64,000 bases of DNA from Fasciolopsis buskii (lineage: Eukaryota > Platyhelminthes > Trematoda > Plagiorchiida > Fasciolidae). Where the stretch lies: NCBI GenBank assembly GCA_008360955.1, contig LUCM01000110.1, positions 61,781-125,780 of the forward strand. Direction: 5' to 3'. Positions 1-11,515 of this stretch are shown in pieces. Each line of letters opens with the position of its first letter. Positions within the stretch are counted from its first letter, which is position 1. The notes beneath the pieces are model-generated. The model saw nothing but the letters and a program-made list of their open reading frames with translations, was not told the DNA's origin and did no database searches. A program made the position numbers and the translations under genes.

Positions 1-1215
1 CGCCACTGTTCACAGTTCACTGCCATATCCTTCAGTGTCTCCGACCAGCCAATTGACCGGCCTTTCGAACCCCAATCACGAAGACCCGAGACACCTAATG
101 TACCCAATTTCTCCTTAAATTTTATCATTCCATGCTCCCACATCTGCTAACCCCCACGTGGCTTCTTCCACTCCGTGAGAAGAACGCAAAATAGGGCATG
201 GTATGATAGACAAGCGTTTGCCATACGCAACACGTGACCCAAACAACTTAGTCTACTAAGCTTCATACGCCGAGATAAGGAGTTCTCAGAACCGAGCATT
301 ATACTAGACAGTTAACCTCTACACTACTCTCCCGGCCCCTCTATCCTATCGTAGTGGTATTCAGTAGTCATCGGTGATGGAAAACCTCCAAGCGACAAAC
401 ATCTTCGACACTCATGTCTCATGTCTAATAACCATACAACAGAACTGAGCGCATTGCGCCACAGTTAGCATGACCTTCCAACTGAAAGGAAATATCAGGC
501 CGACGTAAAAAGTGCTTCAGTCCACCATACGTTGCTCCAGCTTTCGATATACGCATGCCCACCTCCACTGCTCTGTTATCATCGTTCAATACGCAGCCAA
601 CAAGGCGAGTGAAACGGCCCACATTCGTTATTTCCACTCCATCCAGTATCAAGTTAGGAGTTACTCTCATTCAGTTCTGTAACAACACTGCACTTTGAAG
701 GTTACCTGAAGCGGCCGCTTCCTCCATCTATTCGGCTACCTTAACCCGCCGGTTTTCACGGTCATTCTTAAGACTTATCGTCAACCGACGCTGCAGCTGT
801 TGATACATCTTGTTCACCTACCTGCAATTAGGAAGCTGGTGTTTTTGTTCCATTAGAGTCAGCGACCTCTGTGAGATCCACTGTTTCTGATGAACGCTAG
901 ATCTAGGACCACAGGCGAAACCTGCTGCCAGATGCATCGCCTGATTGATTTGGCCCCCCTTAGTTCTTAGTTCGTCGGATAGTTTCTGTTCGTAGCTGTT
1001 GCGGACAGCCGAATCAGACAAACGTCTAACGACCAACCGGGTGGCATGTGTCGATGGCCGTTGAGTTGAGGCGAAAATCGCATTACAACTAACGCATGGT
1101 CCAATTCGACGTACATGGTCCAGGATGATCTACAGTCCTGGATAGAACCGCACCAACGGTAGCTTACTGCACTATGGTCGATCTGACTCAGGCTACCCGT
1201 TTCCTAATGATGATT
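1..1215 (-). mobile_element. decayed RTE-like LINE, RT core deleted, cut by window start
   Basis: Non-LTR retrotransposon relic read on the minus strand. Seen from 5' to 3' of the element: an endonuclease end with IDHIAVSYRW (about 1130-1180) and the DH-type motif LDHALV (about 1090-1105); a linker with WISQRSL and MEEAAASGN (about 730-890); then, without the palm domain, the post-catalytic RT part with LDGVEITNVGRF and AMRSVLLYGY (425-670); then VEDVCRLEVFHHR (about 365-400), LSCLGHVLRMA (about 200-240) and a tail ending ETLKDMAVNCEQWR at position 1. The order matches the endonuclease-RT polyprotein of RTE-like LINEs, which copy themselves by target-primed reverse transcription. Stops and frame changes break it, and the YADD-containing core is absent between about 670 and 730, so it cannot be active. 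The same family recurs at 56.1-57.0 kb in the opposite orientation. Clade assignment within RTE-like LINEs is tentative. Confidence 0.85.
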
Positions 1216-2457
1216 TGGATGTTGGTACAGTCGGCCGAACAACTTCGGTTTGTTAGGGCAATCAAAATGATCGCATAGTTCACGGTGTGTGTGTGTGTGC
1301 ATCTCAATTCCATTTTTTTCATCTTGTAAGCTTGCTTTCACTCTGTGTGGCACTGCCCTTCACAAAGTGCTCGGTACAATTCTCCCCACTGTCACCAAGA
1401 CCGGTAAAGGTCAAGAATCTTTTAGTCTCGTCTAACTGTGGCCCCGAAACCAGTAATGATCCATAGGATTCACATCCTTACAGCATATGTTGCCCGCGGT
1501 CGGTGAGCTTTGTTCTGTGAGTAGCAAGGTGTAGTGGACCGGATACAGGGGATCATGACGTGAAAACAACAAAGTCGGTTTGTGCCAATACGCGCGTTTC
1601 AAATCCAATGACAGGGTGCACGAACAGATAAAAACGACGGTGATAGGCTTACCCATAGTCGAGTTTCTGACAGAATACGCAATTTAGACGGCGAGTAATA
1701 CTGCAGCACTAGGAACGATTCAACCAACATTTTGGGTGTGGTATGCAGCTTTGCAATTCGTAACAATCAACGACGTATTCAAAAATGCCACATTGACCAT
1801 TCGAAATGAGATAGATAGACGAATTGCCGATGGTACAAGACTGGACTAATCGATGCATCGGATTAGTATTGAGCTTCGAGAGTAATCACCCAAATAACCG
1901 CGAGATCTATAATGCGTGTGAGCTCTGCCGAACAGATAAAAAATGCATCGGAACACAAAGATGCCGAGAAACCGAGCTGAACATTATCTTTTAATGAATA
2001 TCTGAGTAATTTGGTAAGAAGAACCATATATGGTGGAAATGATGAAACGAGCAGAAAAAACATGGTCTGCCAGACGGATTGTTCTGGTGTTTTGAAGTAA
2101 TCGTTAGATTTTTACAACCTCAGGGCATCGCAGCAGCACAAAAACCGTCCAGAACCGGGAGGAGATTCACTCAAAGATCACAAGAGCAGCCTAGGACCGA
2201 GGACAAAACAAATGTCATATACAGAGTGAAGTACACGAACAGTGACAAGGCCTACACCAATTAAACCGGCAGAAAATGTTTCGATAAGAATGCGCTAACA
2301 CATATTGATCACAAGTAGACAGAACCCGTTTCCTCTTAGTTCCATCCAGGAGGATCTACCTGGATAAAGTTCAAATTCCGAACCAAGCTACCACGAGGCA
2401 TTCAAGAGTTTTTTTCTTGAGGCTGATGAAAAGTAAGCGGCCCAACTATCGAAAAAC
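1216..2457. other. no supported gene; (GT)n at about 1284-1300
   Basis: Nothing recognisable apart from a short GT run. A 66-codon minus-strand frame at 1863-2063 starts with ATG and is hydrophobic, but its length is within chance expectation. Confidence 0.5.
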
Positions 2458-2610
2458 ATGAAGCAAACAAATCATTGGACTAAAAGCTTGCCATCTAACA
2501 ACTATGAGTTCAAAGACGTTGTAGAGATAACATTTGTGGACCAAACGCCGAGCGATCACGATCTTCTGAAATGTATCAACCTGGGAGACAACCAACTTCA
2601 ATTGGGAAAG
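2458..2610 (+). CDS. candidate first exon, unknown protein
   Basis: An ATG at 2458 follows an in-frame stop and opens 51 codons that end exactly at a good 5' splice site (GGGAAAG followed by GTATTG, phase 0). The peptide is hydrophilic and balanced (contains FKDVVEITFVDQTPSDHDLL) and I do not recognise a family. If splicing does not occur there, the frame runs on to a stop at 2689-2691, giving 77 residues. Length alone is not significant in this window; the support is the coincidence of ATG, composition and donor. No partner exon could be assigned with confidence. Confidence 0.28.
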
Positions 2611-5339
2611 GTATTGGGGGGAAAAAGCATCACATGTATTACTAAAAAAGAATCTTTTCTAACTGCCTCATTGGTAGTTCCAGTTAGCTAATTTGCATGT
2701 AAGGTCACTTTCTCTCACCTACACCCCTTCCGGCGTGCGCCTCGGATGTACAGTTGGTGAAGTGGAGTTTGCCAGAACGCATACCTACTCTAACACCCAT
2801 CCCACGTATTGTTTTATTCGTTCTGCCCAGAAATGACAGACAAACCAGCTCGACTGGTACACTAGTTGACTTGCGCTAGGCTAAAGGTCGGAGATATTTT
2901 TATGGTACAGAACACGCCAATAACCCAGCAATCGAAATATCACGCGTTTCCATTTTCGTGTGTAGATGCGCACGCTCTTGTCTCTGCTGTTCGAGGGTGA
3001 GGGCACCAAATCGAACGGCGCATGCTCCGGAGACTGATGCGGGAAAAATATCGGAACTTCGAACACCCACAAGCTCCGCGAAACGAAAAGGAGGGTCGGA
3101 ACCCGCGCTTGTTGAGTTGTTTAATTGAAGTTGCAGTGAGCTAAGCCTTTTCGGGAAGCTAAACACGCAAAATCTCAGTTTGGAATAAAATTCCTGAAGT
3201 TTTAGTTAAATTTTAGAGAAATATTCGGCTCGAATTCAATCACGATTCAAGGGAGCGTGACAAGACGCATCACGTGAATACAAAGGGTTTGGAATCAAAA
3301 CGATATGAAGCACCTGATAATGTGAAGCAAAGGCTTCGCAAATGTGTAAACGTGAATCGCTTGCCTCTAATTATCCTAGAGATCTGGTCGTACAGACTGT
3401 TTCTGGCAGCAAAAGTTCGATAAGAATCGATCGTTTAAGATTCTCGAAGTTAACAGTAAAGAAATTATGAATAAACTACGAGAATGCTCCAATATATATA
3501 TATATATATATTTGTTTTTACGTGTTTAGGTCTCAATCTAACAAGACTAGCAGTCCCATATGCGTGGGCAGGCTACACGTAATAGACTCACAGGCAAATG
3601 CGTCGCCAAACAATTCACGCGCGTTCCGGTGCCATGGCAATCATCACTATTGTCTCTTACGTGGTCATATTGAGTGAAACCATTGCAAATCGGGTAAACT
3701 GAGGATAAGTACCTGTTCATTTCTACTAATTTAAGCACTATTCTTTTGTCTATTCGTTTCTCAAAATCGAACTAAAGTCCAGTCTTATATGTATGAAATA
3801 AATTAAACTATAAATTACAAACTAAACTAAACGATACCAAGACGAAGCAGCACTTTGCAGACTTATGCGTTTCGTCAATTTTGTAGCAGCCACTTGAAAC
3901 CGAGACGAAAAAGCACTATCACATGACGAAACCCTATTAGTAACCTTCAGCGTCCATGACAAATGATCTACGATACGTTGGACCAATTCAATGGCCTGTG
4001 AAAAACCCAATTAGGGATGGGGCAGTTCGCTTCGGTGCGAAAGTGACCGTGAAACTTGCAATAAGTACGATCGTTGAACTTTCACTGGATCGCTCATCCA
4101 CTTTCGACGTTTGAGTGTGGTGTCGAGCGGATTGCGTGACGTAAGGACAAAAGAATCGGGACATATCGATATGATTCGCACACTAGCCGAGTCACTTGAT
4201 TTAACGCGTCAAAAAAAAACAAACAAATTTGCTGTAGATTAAACACGGTGAGATCTATGCTATCTCGAGTAGGATTGCGCGGACAAATTTTGTTCGCATG
4301 AAGACCAAATTTACTATGACGATGCGGCTGAAATGACTAGGAAGGTATTTCCGAAGCTCAGTCAGCCAAAAAATTTAATAGTGAATGATCAATGGACAAG
4401 CAAAACAAACCTCATCAATCACCAACCGACCAGCAAAATATCACCTGATATTGGAGAACTGTTATTCTCGTGTTTATGTCACTTGGGTACAGATTGCGAA
4501 TCGCTGGGCAAAGTACGTTTGTGATTGATTGATCCCGTTAGATGTGCCATCACAACGGTTTTATAATAAAATGAACTACGGGGATTCAGGACGTCCTGGC
4601 CTATCCGACTGTTTTGAGCCTCAGTTGAAATTCGATTTGGAATGATGACAAAATAAGTTTGACAACGCACTCACCAATTTCAAGTAGAGTAAGAATAATC
4701 CCAAAAAAGTACCCGGGGGAAAAAATCACATGACTCATCAGGTTCATCTTCTCGTTTTTCCAAAATTCCCGAACATTAACCCGCGAAATAATTCGTTAGA
4801 AACGGTTGCGTTTTCTGGGTGCACACCGGAAGCGCAGCCAATGCCGAATGACAAGTACTTTGCAAAAGCTGACACGAACGAGTAACCAATTGGTTTTCCC
4901 ATGTGACAATGCGATTAGCTTTCACTAGAAGATCGATACAACACGTGTCTCAATCTTGTAAGCTACCATGGGAAAAGCTAAATTGACACGGTTTTAGAGC
5001 AATATATCATTAGACTCTAACACGGGATACAACAATGCCCTCCTAAATGTCGCACGACATAGTAAGCAATACGATGTCACGATTTGTGAATATATTGTAA
5101 AATACAAATACTTTTACGAACTACGTACCGTCGAACTCCATGAGCCTCAAACAGTCTTGGGTCGCAATTCACGTCATCATCTAGCCGATGAAGTAACATT
5201 TACGTGCATACATACCATTGTCATGAGCAATTGAGAGTCGCATGAAAAACTAATCAATCATTTTATTGTTCAGACTTGGATTGATTATACGCTTTCGCTT
5301 TGATTTGCTGATCAAGCTTTCTTTTGTGTTGGTATTCAG
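2611..5339. other. no supported gene; AT microsatellite inside
   Basis: Mostly unassigned, moderately AT-rich sequence. Contains the (AT)n tract at 3491-3511. A 63-codon plus-strand frame at 4333-4524 starts with ATG and passes a GTACGT donor-like site near 4512, but is too short to call. Confidence 0.5.
3491..3511. repeat. (AT)n microsatellite
   Basis: Uninterrupted AT dinucleotides, about ten units. Confidence 0.95.
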
Positions 5340-5394
5340 CCGTGCGACTCGGTTGAGCAATCAACAATTCTGCTCGCAGTGAGTTTACACCAAA
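5340..5394 (+). CDS. possible 55-bp micro-exon
   Basis: A pyrimidine-rich stretch ends in TATTCAG at 5339; 55 bp later comes CCAAA followed by GTAAGTATT, a near-consensus donor. Only one of the three frames is open across the interval (PCDSVEQSTILLAVSLHQ, entering at phase 0 and leaving one base over). Micro-exons are common in flatworm genes, but matches of this quality also occur by chance in a window of this size. It lies on the strand opposite to the larger exon at 5677-6328, so the two cannot belong to one transcript. Confidence 0.18.
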
Positions 5395-5676
5395 GTAAGT
5401 ATTGCAGCTTGAGATGAAAGCGCAGTTTCTGCTTGGTTTAACACACTGTGACCTCAATACCACCTAGAAAAATTGATTGAACACCGCGAATGACAGAAGC
5501 TGCTTCAAACCGTAAGTTCAAACTCAACACCACAGCGATCGAATGACACTAAATTCTGAAGAAAGCAAGATTTAGTCCGATTTCATTAACGGCTATTTCT
5601 ATCCGAGCTGTCTGTCAATCACAATGTATGGGAAAGATTACGACGGGAGTAAAAATCGAATAGCAGTCAAACTTAC

Positions 5677-6328
5677 GCTCTTCCGATGCATTTCTGGCCT
5701 CGTGAGGACTATCACATGCTCCTGTGAGAGGCTCGAGTCGACAGAAGATTGTAATGTGACTGCTTTTGTTCTTTCGGATTGGACGTGAAACGAATTGGAC
5801 ATGTCGTATGACTGAGTCGATGATGACCGTCTGGAAGTCTCGGATGGGACAGCATTTATGGACTGTGTGGATTCGTGATGAGAGACCGACCGTGACGGTG
5901 CCTGGCTGATCTCGGCGACTTCGTCTCCACCGTCACCACAGATGTTTGTATGGGGCAATTCAGTTGGCGTTTGTACAGTAGCAGTGGTCAACTGTCGTTC
6001 TCGCATTGAACCAAATCGTGCGACCAGAGATTGTCGTATAGAAGAGAGTCGACTGTAGAGCCAGTTAGTTGGGACGGGAGGCGGTTCACCGGGAGGTTTC
6101 GGGAATGGCTCAATCCAAGTGCTCGGACGAGATGAAGGATCAACACTGTTTGCCTCACTTATAGCCACATCATATGCGAGTGGACTCGGATAAGAAGCAG
6201 CTCTCTGGGCAAGTGTAGTTTCGAAGCGGGATGGCTGTGGGGTGCTTTTGACAACTACCGGTTCTTCCTCAGTGGCCAATGGATACTTATCAAATTCTGA
6301 GTAATCTGGTGGAGGTTGATCGGCAATG
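5677..6328 (-). CDS. internal coding exon, Pro/Ser-rich protein with PPxY motif
   Basis: This is the clearest coding exon in the window. The open frame (5638-6378) is 246 codons, far longer than chance allows here, and has no ATG near its start. On the minus strand a strong acceptor (T-rich tract ending GGTTACAG) precedes position 6328, and a near-perfect donor (AAGAGC followed by GTAAGTTTG) follows 5677. The exon is 652 bp, enters at phase 2 and leaves at phase 0, encoding about 217 residues. The product starts IADQPPPDYSEFDKYP: PPDY is a PPxY motif, the kind bound by WW domains of NEDD4-type ligases and YAP-like proteins. A PKPPGEPPPVPTNW stretch (PxxP, SH3-like ligand) follows, then a long Ser/Thr-rich tail. 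It is likely a disordered, intracellular adaptor or receptor tail. I recognise no folded domain and no named orthologue. Neighbouring exons were not found nearby, implying long introns. Confidence 0.68.
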
Positions 6329-7963
6329 CTGTAACCAAACCAAAATGCAAAAAAAAGAACTCGGTAAAATGTTTGCAAAACATATAACCACCAAGTTTAT
6401 GAATAAAGATGCTTGTCTTTTTTTGTTTATTGACCTGGAGGAAGTCCGCAAGCGATTAGAAAATCAAGATAAATCCTGCTCGTCACATCTACAACCTTTC
6501 CAATGACAAATAGAATAGTTCACCAACGAAACCCCCAAGGAATGACTAAATTTGGACGCAGATTTAAACTGGATGAATTTCTAATGGTTCAAAATCATGG
6601 AAAAATAACGATGTGAACATGACTGCAACGTGAACGAGCAACGCGTACCAGAATGCCGAGTCGAATATCAAGAGATCCGCCCGTACGGAAATTATAGATA
6701 ACAAGCTATGTGGTGTGGTAGAGTGGCCAGAGGTTTATTTGCATTAGAAATCATTCCTGAGGAACACCATTTCAGATATTTGCCTTTTTTACGGCTTGTA
6801 TTTACGTCGGTTTCACTCCATACATAACCGAGTTTTGAGATGAACACCAATCAAAACCGGATCAGATGCCCTTCCAACTTGAAGGCTAACGACTAAAGTG
6901 TCAATAGCGAAAGCACTGTTCACTCTGACTATCGCCAACAGGAGTCGATCGTGGCGAACTGCTTCAACCTGCGCCCCTTCACGAGTTGTTCACCGACTTG
7001 GTTCGAAAGACTTCGTACATTTATTGATCAATCCTCTGCGGACGTTTAGTGATCAGAAGACTGTTCACCTATCCCAGATAGACAAGTTTTGTTAACTAAA
7101 ACTGGATTGATTTTTCCTGACAAATGATATCACTAAGAGATTCGTATGATCAAGTGTGAACAAATGCACTCATAACCGCACACATCCCTTTCGATCCTGA
7201 TCGATTTAGCAGAAAAGAAATAGGATGACACAAATCATTGCCTTGGTAATATCAGAACAAATTTTCCCGCAACCAGTCATATTAGACTCAGGAACATTGA
7301 AAAAAACAAGCTTGGCATACGTCATTTGTGTGTTTGGTTAGAAAAACCACCCTTAAAGGATATGCTGATAGACCGGGTGGAGTGAGACCAACCCAAGAAA
7401 GGAAAATTAGAACTAGGGATTGAATGAATAAGCTGCGTCGGCGATCATATCCGATAGTTGACTCACTGAGCCTATAACACGTGACAAACGCAAGACAAGA
7501 GGTTTTGGTGCGACAAATACCATTCATCCGTTTGTAGACAAAAGACAATCAAAGCTCAAAATCTGGGGCCAGGGAAGCGTGTGTAGACAAATTCAAACAT
7601 AGTGCAACAATTTCAGAAAGAATCGTTCTAAAAAGCACAGGTCTGATTCAAACACATTCGTATAAAGAACAAGTGTCCTCATCCTGTTCCGGGTCCAGCT
7701 GATGAAACGTTTTTAAACCAAGTTGGGATATATTACTGCGGTTCACAATACCAAAACAAATTTGCTCAATAATGGTGTCTCGTCATTGGGATGACTTGGC
7801 ATGAACTAGGTTTGTGAGTCACAACCGTCTTCATTACGAGACCGCGATTTTTTATATCTGAATACGCCTATTATTATTCGATTGTGTCAAGACGACGGAG
7901 TACAGAATGACTACTAGCGGATGTAGTACTGAAGGCTGGCAAATAATGTTTGTCCAAATTAGG
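6329..7963. other. no supported gene (probable intron of the minus-strand exon)
   Basis: Begins with the acceptor and T-rich tract of the minus-strand exon. Only short frames in all six readings and no repeat family recognised. Confidence 0.5.
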
Positions 7964-8384
7964 CCATTTCAACATTGAAGGGAGGAAAAATCGCATTAAA
8001 ATGAGCGACTTTAAAGTGGATGTGAGTGATCGGAAGTTTAGATTGAGATCAAAGGGCTGCGATAAGCCTCCATCGCTCATGATGCATGTCATTGGCCAAA
8101 TGGTCGTATCGGTTACCAATTTATCGTTGGTCACTTTTATTCTCAAACCCCGTGTGTAAAGAACTAGGACAGACCTCAGTCGTGCATCGCGGGCGCTAGT
8201 GGACGAGCTCTTTTCACAAGAAGTAAAAAGACAGGTGACCAATCGTGGGCTGGTGACTGGTGCAGTCAGCTGACCGATGAAATGCACCAAAGGCGAGGGA
8301 GATGTTACGCACCCTTTTGTTTTCCAATTACAATTATAGTTCATCATTTCAGTGTTATTTTTCCTGAATTCAATTTTGAAATGG
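7964..8384. repeat. imperfect inverted duplication with related peptides in both arms
   Basis: The left arm (about 7964-8150) and the reverse complement of the right arm (about 8219-8384) align over most of their length around a loop of about 68 bp. Outer parts are closest, e.g. CCATTTCAACATTGA against CCATTTCAAAATTGA and AGGAAAAAT in both. Left arm read on plus gives HFNIEGRKN, then SKGC, HVIGQ, LVT; right arm read on minus gives HFKIEFRKN, then TKGC, HFIGQ, LVT, with one gap of about six residues. Several codon differences are silent (AAG/AAA, GGC/GGG, ATT/ATC, CAA/CAG, GTT/GTC). The right-arm frame runs on through the loop and left arm as a 173-codon open frame. This is either an old inverted gene-fragment duplication or a foldback element. 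Family unknown. Confidence 0.6.
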
Positions 8385-10013
8385 TATATTGACACATATG
8401 TGTCTATGTCGACTACAGTTAATCTAATAGGTCCAATGTATCCGTTTCCATTGTGTTTATCTGTTTGAGTCTACTCAATCTTTTGTCTTTGAGCGACTTT
8501 TTATAATCTATTCAGATAAATGTACCGCTTGATTCTTTCTCAGGGATTCAATGGTTTGATTACAAATCTGTGCTCAACCAGATCCTGCATTAGCATCGAA
8601 ATTTTGTTTCTACGTTGAACACGACAGTACGGAACACGGTCGGAAATCAAAAAGACCCGATTGAAATGGGTGCACGTTTTCGAGTTGGCAGCATTTAAAG
8701 CACCAGGGTGCAAAGTAGAACATCCATCCTACGCAATGTGAGCAGACCGGTGTCGAGTAGTGTCACCAGTTTGTTTGATAGTCATTCCACAGGTAACAAC
8801 GGACGGAGGGGAGGAGGTTTCGAGAGTTTCTCAGTTAGATAAGGATGATGCGTGAATTAACTCCGAAAAGTCTACATCACTTGATCACAGATTTACGTAG
8901 GCGCAGGCACACATGTTTGCTATCAGGACCACAGTATTGGGAACAGTTAGTTTATTGACTCGAGTCAAGCGGATTGTATTGTTTGTTTTAATGTCGTTCG
9001 AGCAAACCAAACGGCACTGATTCAATTCACGACACTGCGAGGTCGGTTTACCGTCACTGGTCTACCTCGCACAATAACAGATCAAGACAACGGGAACACT
9101 ACGCGTTCAGCGAAACAAGTTATGGGGAGCAAACCACAAGCGTGAGACAGCTGGATAGGGGGAAAGGAAAGTGCTGATTTAGTTTCGTTTCGTTAGGTCA
9201 TCCCAATGGATGACGAAGGACGGAAGTTTGGATCCCATCCACACAAAAGAGCCGTCGCTTCTGGACCACCGGATGAACCGAATCACAAGCAGCCGGTCCT
9301 ATCGCAGCATTGGCGAATGGATTCAATTGCCGGGAAGGATTGACAACTCGGGTGTTGACCGTTCATTAAAATGGCCCAAAAACAGGGAACATACTAACAT
9401 GTTTTGGAACCTGAACATGAGGCAATTTGTCCAGGTATTGCGTATTTTGCAATACTGAACAACGATCAGTCTCCAGAATCCACCGGGAAAATCCGTTGAA
9501 ATTCACATAGTCAGATTTTTTAATTGTTTCGAAATGGTCGTCGTTCATCATCACAATGTGTTTATATCGTTAGTAACATTTACGTGAGGATTGGAATTCA
9601 CCGGGATAAGGCCCCGAATCTGGGTGATGCAAAAAACCGCGTGCGGCTTGCATCGGGCGCGATGCCAAGACAATACCGAAGATAGATTTAATGACCTATT
9701 GTCCGAAGTGCTAGGGGTTTTGTGAAGTCGAGGAACTTGTGTTAGTTTTGGATGGTTATCGACCATGTTAGGGGAGATGCTGGGAGCCGATTTGCGAGTA
9801 CTACTTTAGAATTCAAAATCAATCAAGCATAACAGCGAATTGGAGGAATCGAAAACAGATCATGCATGTTCGTAATCCGAGAATGATGTGCACTGTCATA
9901 TGCATGTACCTGTAGTCCGCTTCATCTCATAGTTCCCGATCATCCCTTGGTATGAAAGGTACTTTGTTCGGACGGGCATTTAAATATACCCAAACAATAA
10001 ACACTTTCGTGAT
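8385..10013. other. no supported gene
   Basis: No convincing frame or repeat. A short integrase-like string near 9050-9085 was considered and not accepted. Confidence 0.45.
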
Positions 10014-10058
10014 CACACCCACACCCACACACACACACACATACTCATACACACACAC
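10014..10058. repeat. interrupted (AC)n microsatellite
   Basis: CA units with CCC and ATACTC interruptions. Confidence 0.9.
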
Positions 10059-10711
10059 GTTCACAACGTCACACAGTAAAAAAGTTTCATTCAATCGACG
10101 GTATCTGGTCTCGCTCAGCTATTCATCCTGATTTGTAATTCTCTCGATATCGTGAAGACGAAAATCCAATCCGAGTAACCTTGTTTGAGAAGTACTCATT
10201 CCGGTGACTTTAATCTAACCCATCGCATTCCTAGTCACTCGGACCAAGCATATCTCAGCGTTTCCAATTAGAAACTACCGGACAGAATTGCTAAATTTTC
10301 GCGAGTCAGTTTGTTTACCCTGTCGTATACCGGTTGAGGCCGTTGTTCTTGTTTCAACCTCATGACTCTGTTCCAGGGGGGGGGATAGTGCTTTGTTCTC
10401 AGATTGGCAAGGTACTGATAGTTTCCCAGATGCATTAGAAATTTATTTATTTAAACGAGCAAAATTCAAACAAAACGAGCAAATAAATCAATCGGATGGA
10501 CATCCAGTTTGTACTCAAAAAGTAACATGCTACAACCACCGGTTTAGGACCGGAATGTAATTTCTGATGACTCACTCAGCCTGGGGTAGCGTTGCATCAA
10601 TTCGGAGTGGCTTACAAAAATATGACATTAATTAGAGAAAATGAAGGACTGTATTTCGTTTTTATCCATGCGATGGGTCAAATAGAAAATTTACGTAAAA
10701 AAGAGAGCAAA

Positions 10712-10735
10712 TGTGTGTGTGTGTGTGTGTGTGTG
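10712..10735. repeat. (TG)n microsatellite
   Basis: Twelve uninterrupted TG units. Confidence 0.95.
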
Positions 10736-11470
10736 AACAAAATCAGGTAACAAATACAGGAGAGGACGACATCTGACAAACGTGCTGTGTGCAAAAAACA
10801 ATTTGAGATTCGCGAAGCTTCATATTACGTGCTTACGCCTTACATTTATGGTCAGAAACACTGGTTTTGGAGCCTCATTTAATTTTGCTTGAGCACAATG
10901 AAAGTGGATGGACAGTGGATTGACAAAATGATTAAACAACTGATTAATTGAAATAAATACGCAAGGGATTCTTACTGATGAACTGGCTTAAAAGACATAA
11001 TTGAAAAAGCTGAAGATCAGTCCTGTAGTAGACAGGTTGATGAGCACAAACGCCTTGCACATCAAAGTTGACCTTGTAGTGAGATCGATTTTCTACTGTG
11101 ACGCAATACATCTATTTACACATACACGCAGGTAAAAATTCAAGACCCCATCAACTAAAGCTCATTATCTGAAGAAAAACATCATCTTTATATCGTGTTG
11201 AGGCCAAATGTACTATTGCTGTTACAAATTCAACGAAAACTGGTCTGTACAATGGCAGTGACGGTTCGATCGCAAATTGATTGCCGTCGACAAATGCGTA
11301 TTTTGTGGTGCGGTCGATCGGAAATCTTGTCTATTCGGATGAATATTCCCCTAGTAGGATGAAGTAAGATGAAACGTAGGAATCGTGTAAGCGACCGATT
11401 AAAGTAAGATTTTTGCTACAAACAGTGCCAGCAGAACGACACTGACAGTTTAGCAAGACTGCAGACCAAA

Positions 11471-11471
<1 letters not shown>

Positions 11472-11512
<41 letters not shown>
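11472..11512. repeat. (AT)n microsatellite, about 20 units
   Basis: Long pure AT tract. It produces a spurious run of alternating Ile/Tyr in an overlapping minus-strand frame. Confidence 0.95.

Positions 11513-11515
<3 letters not shown>

Noticed and set aside
875..915. CTGATGA followed by CGAAAC, hammerhead-like
   Set aside because: The sequence between cannot form stem II, and it lies in LINE-coding sequence.
6279..6506. 75-codon plus-strand ATG frame overlapping the large minus-strand exon
   Set aside because: Conflicts with a much better supported exon and splice site on the other strand; length at chance level.
9037..9110. Integrase-like string (RFTVTGLPRTITDQDNG) suggesting a gypsy core
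   Set aside because: Too short, and no flanking RNase H, zinc or core motifs in any frame.
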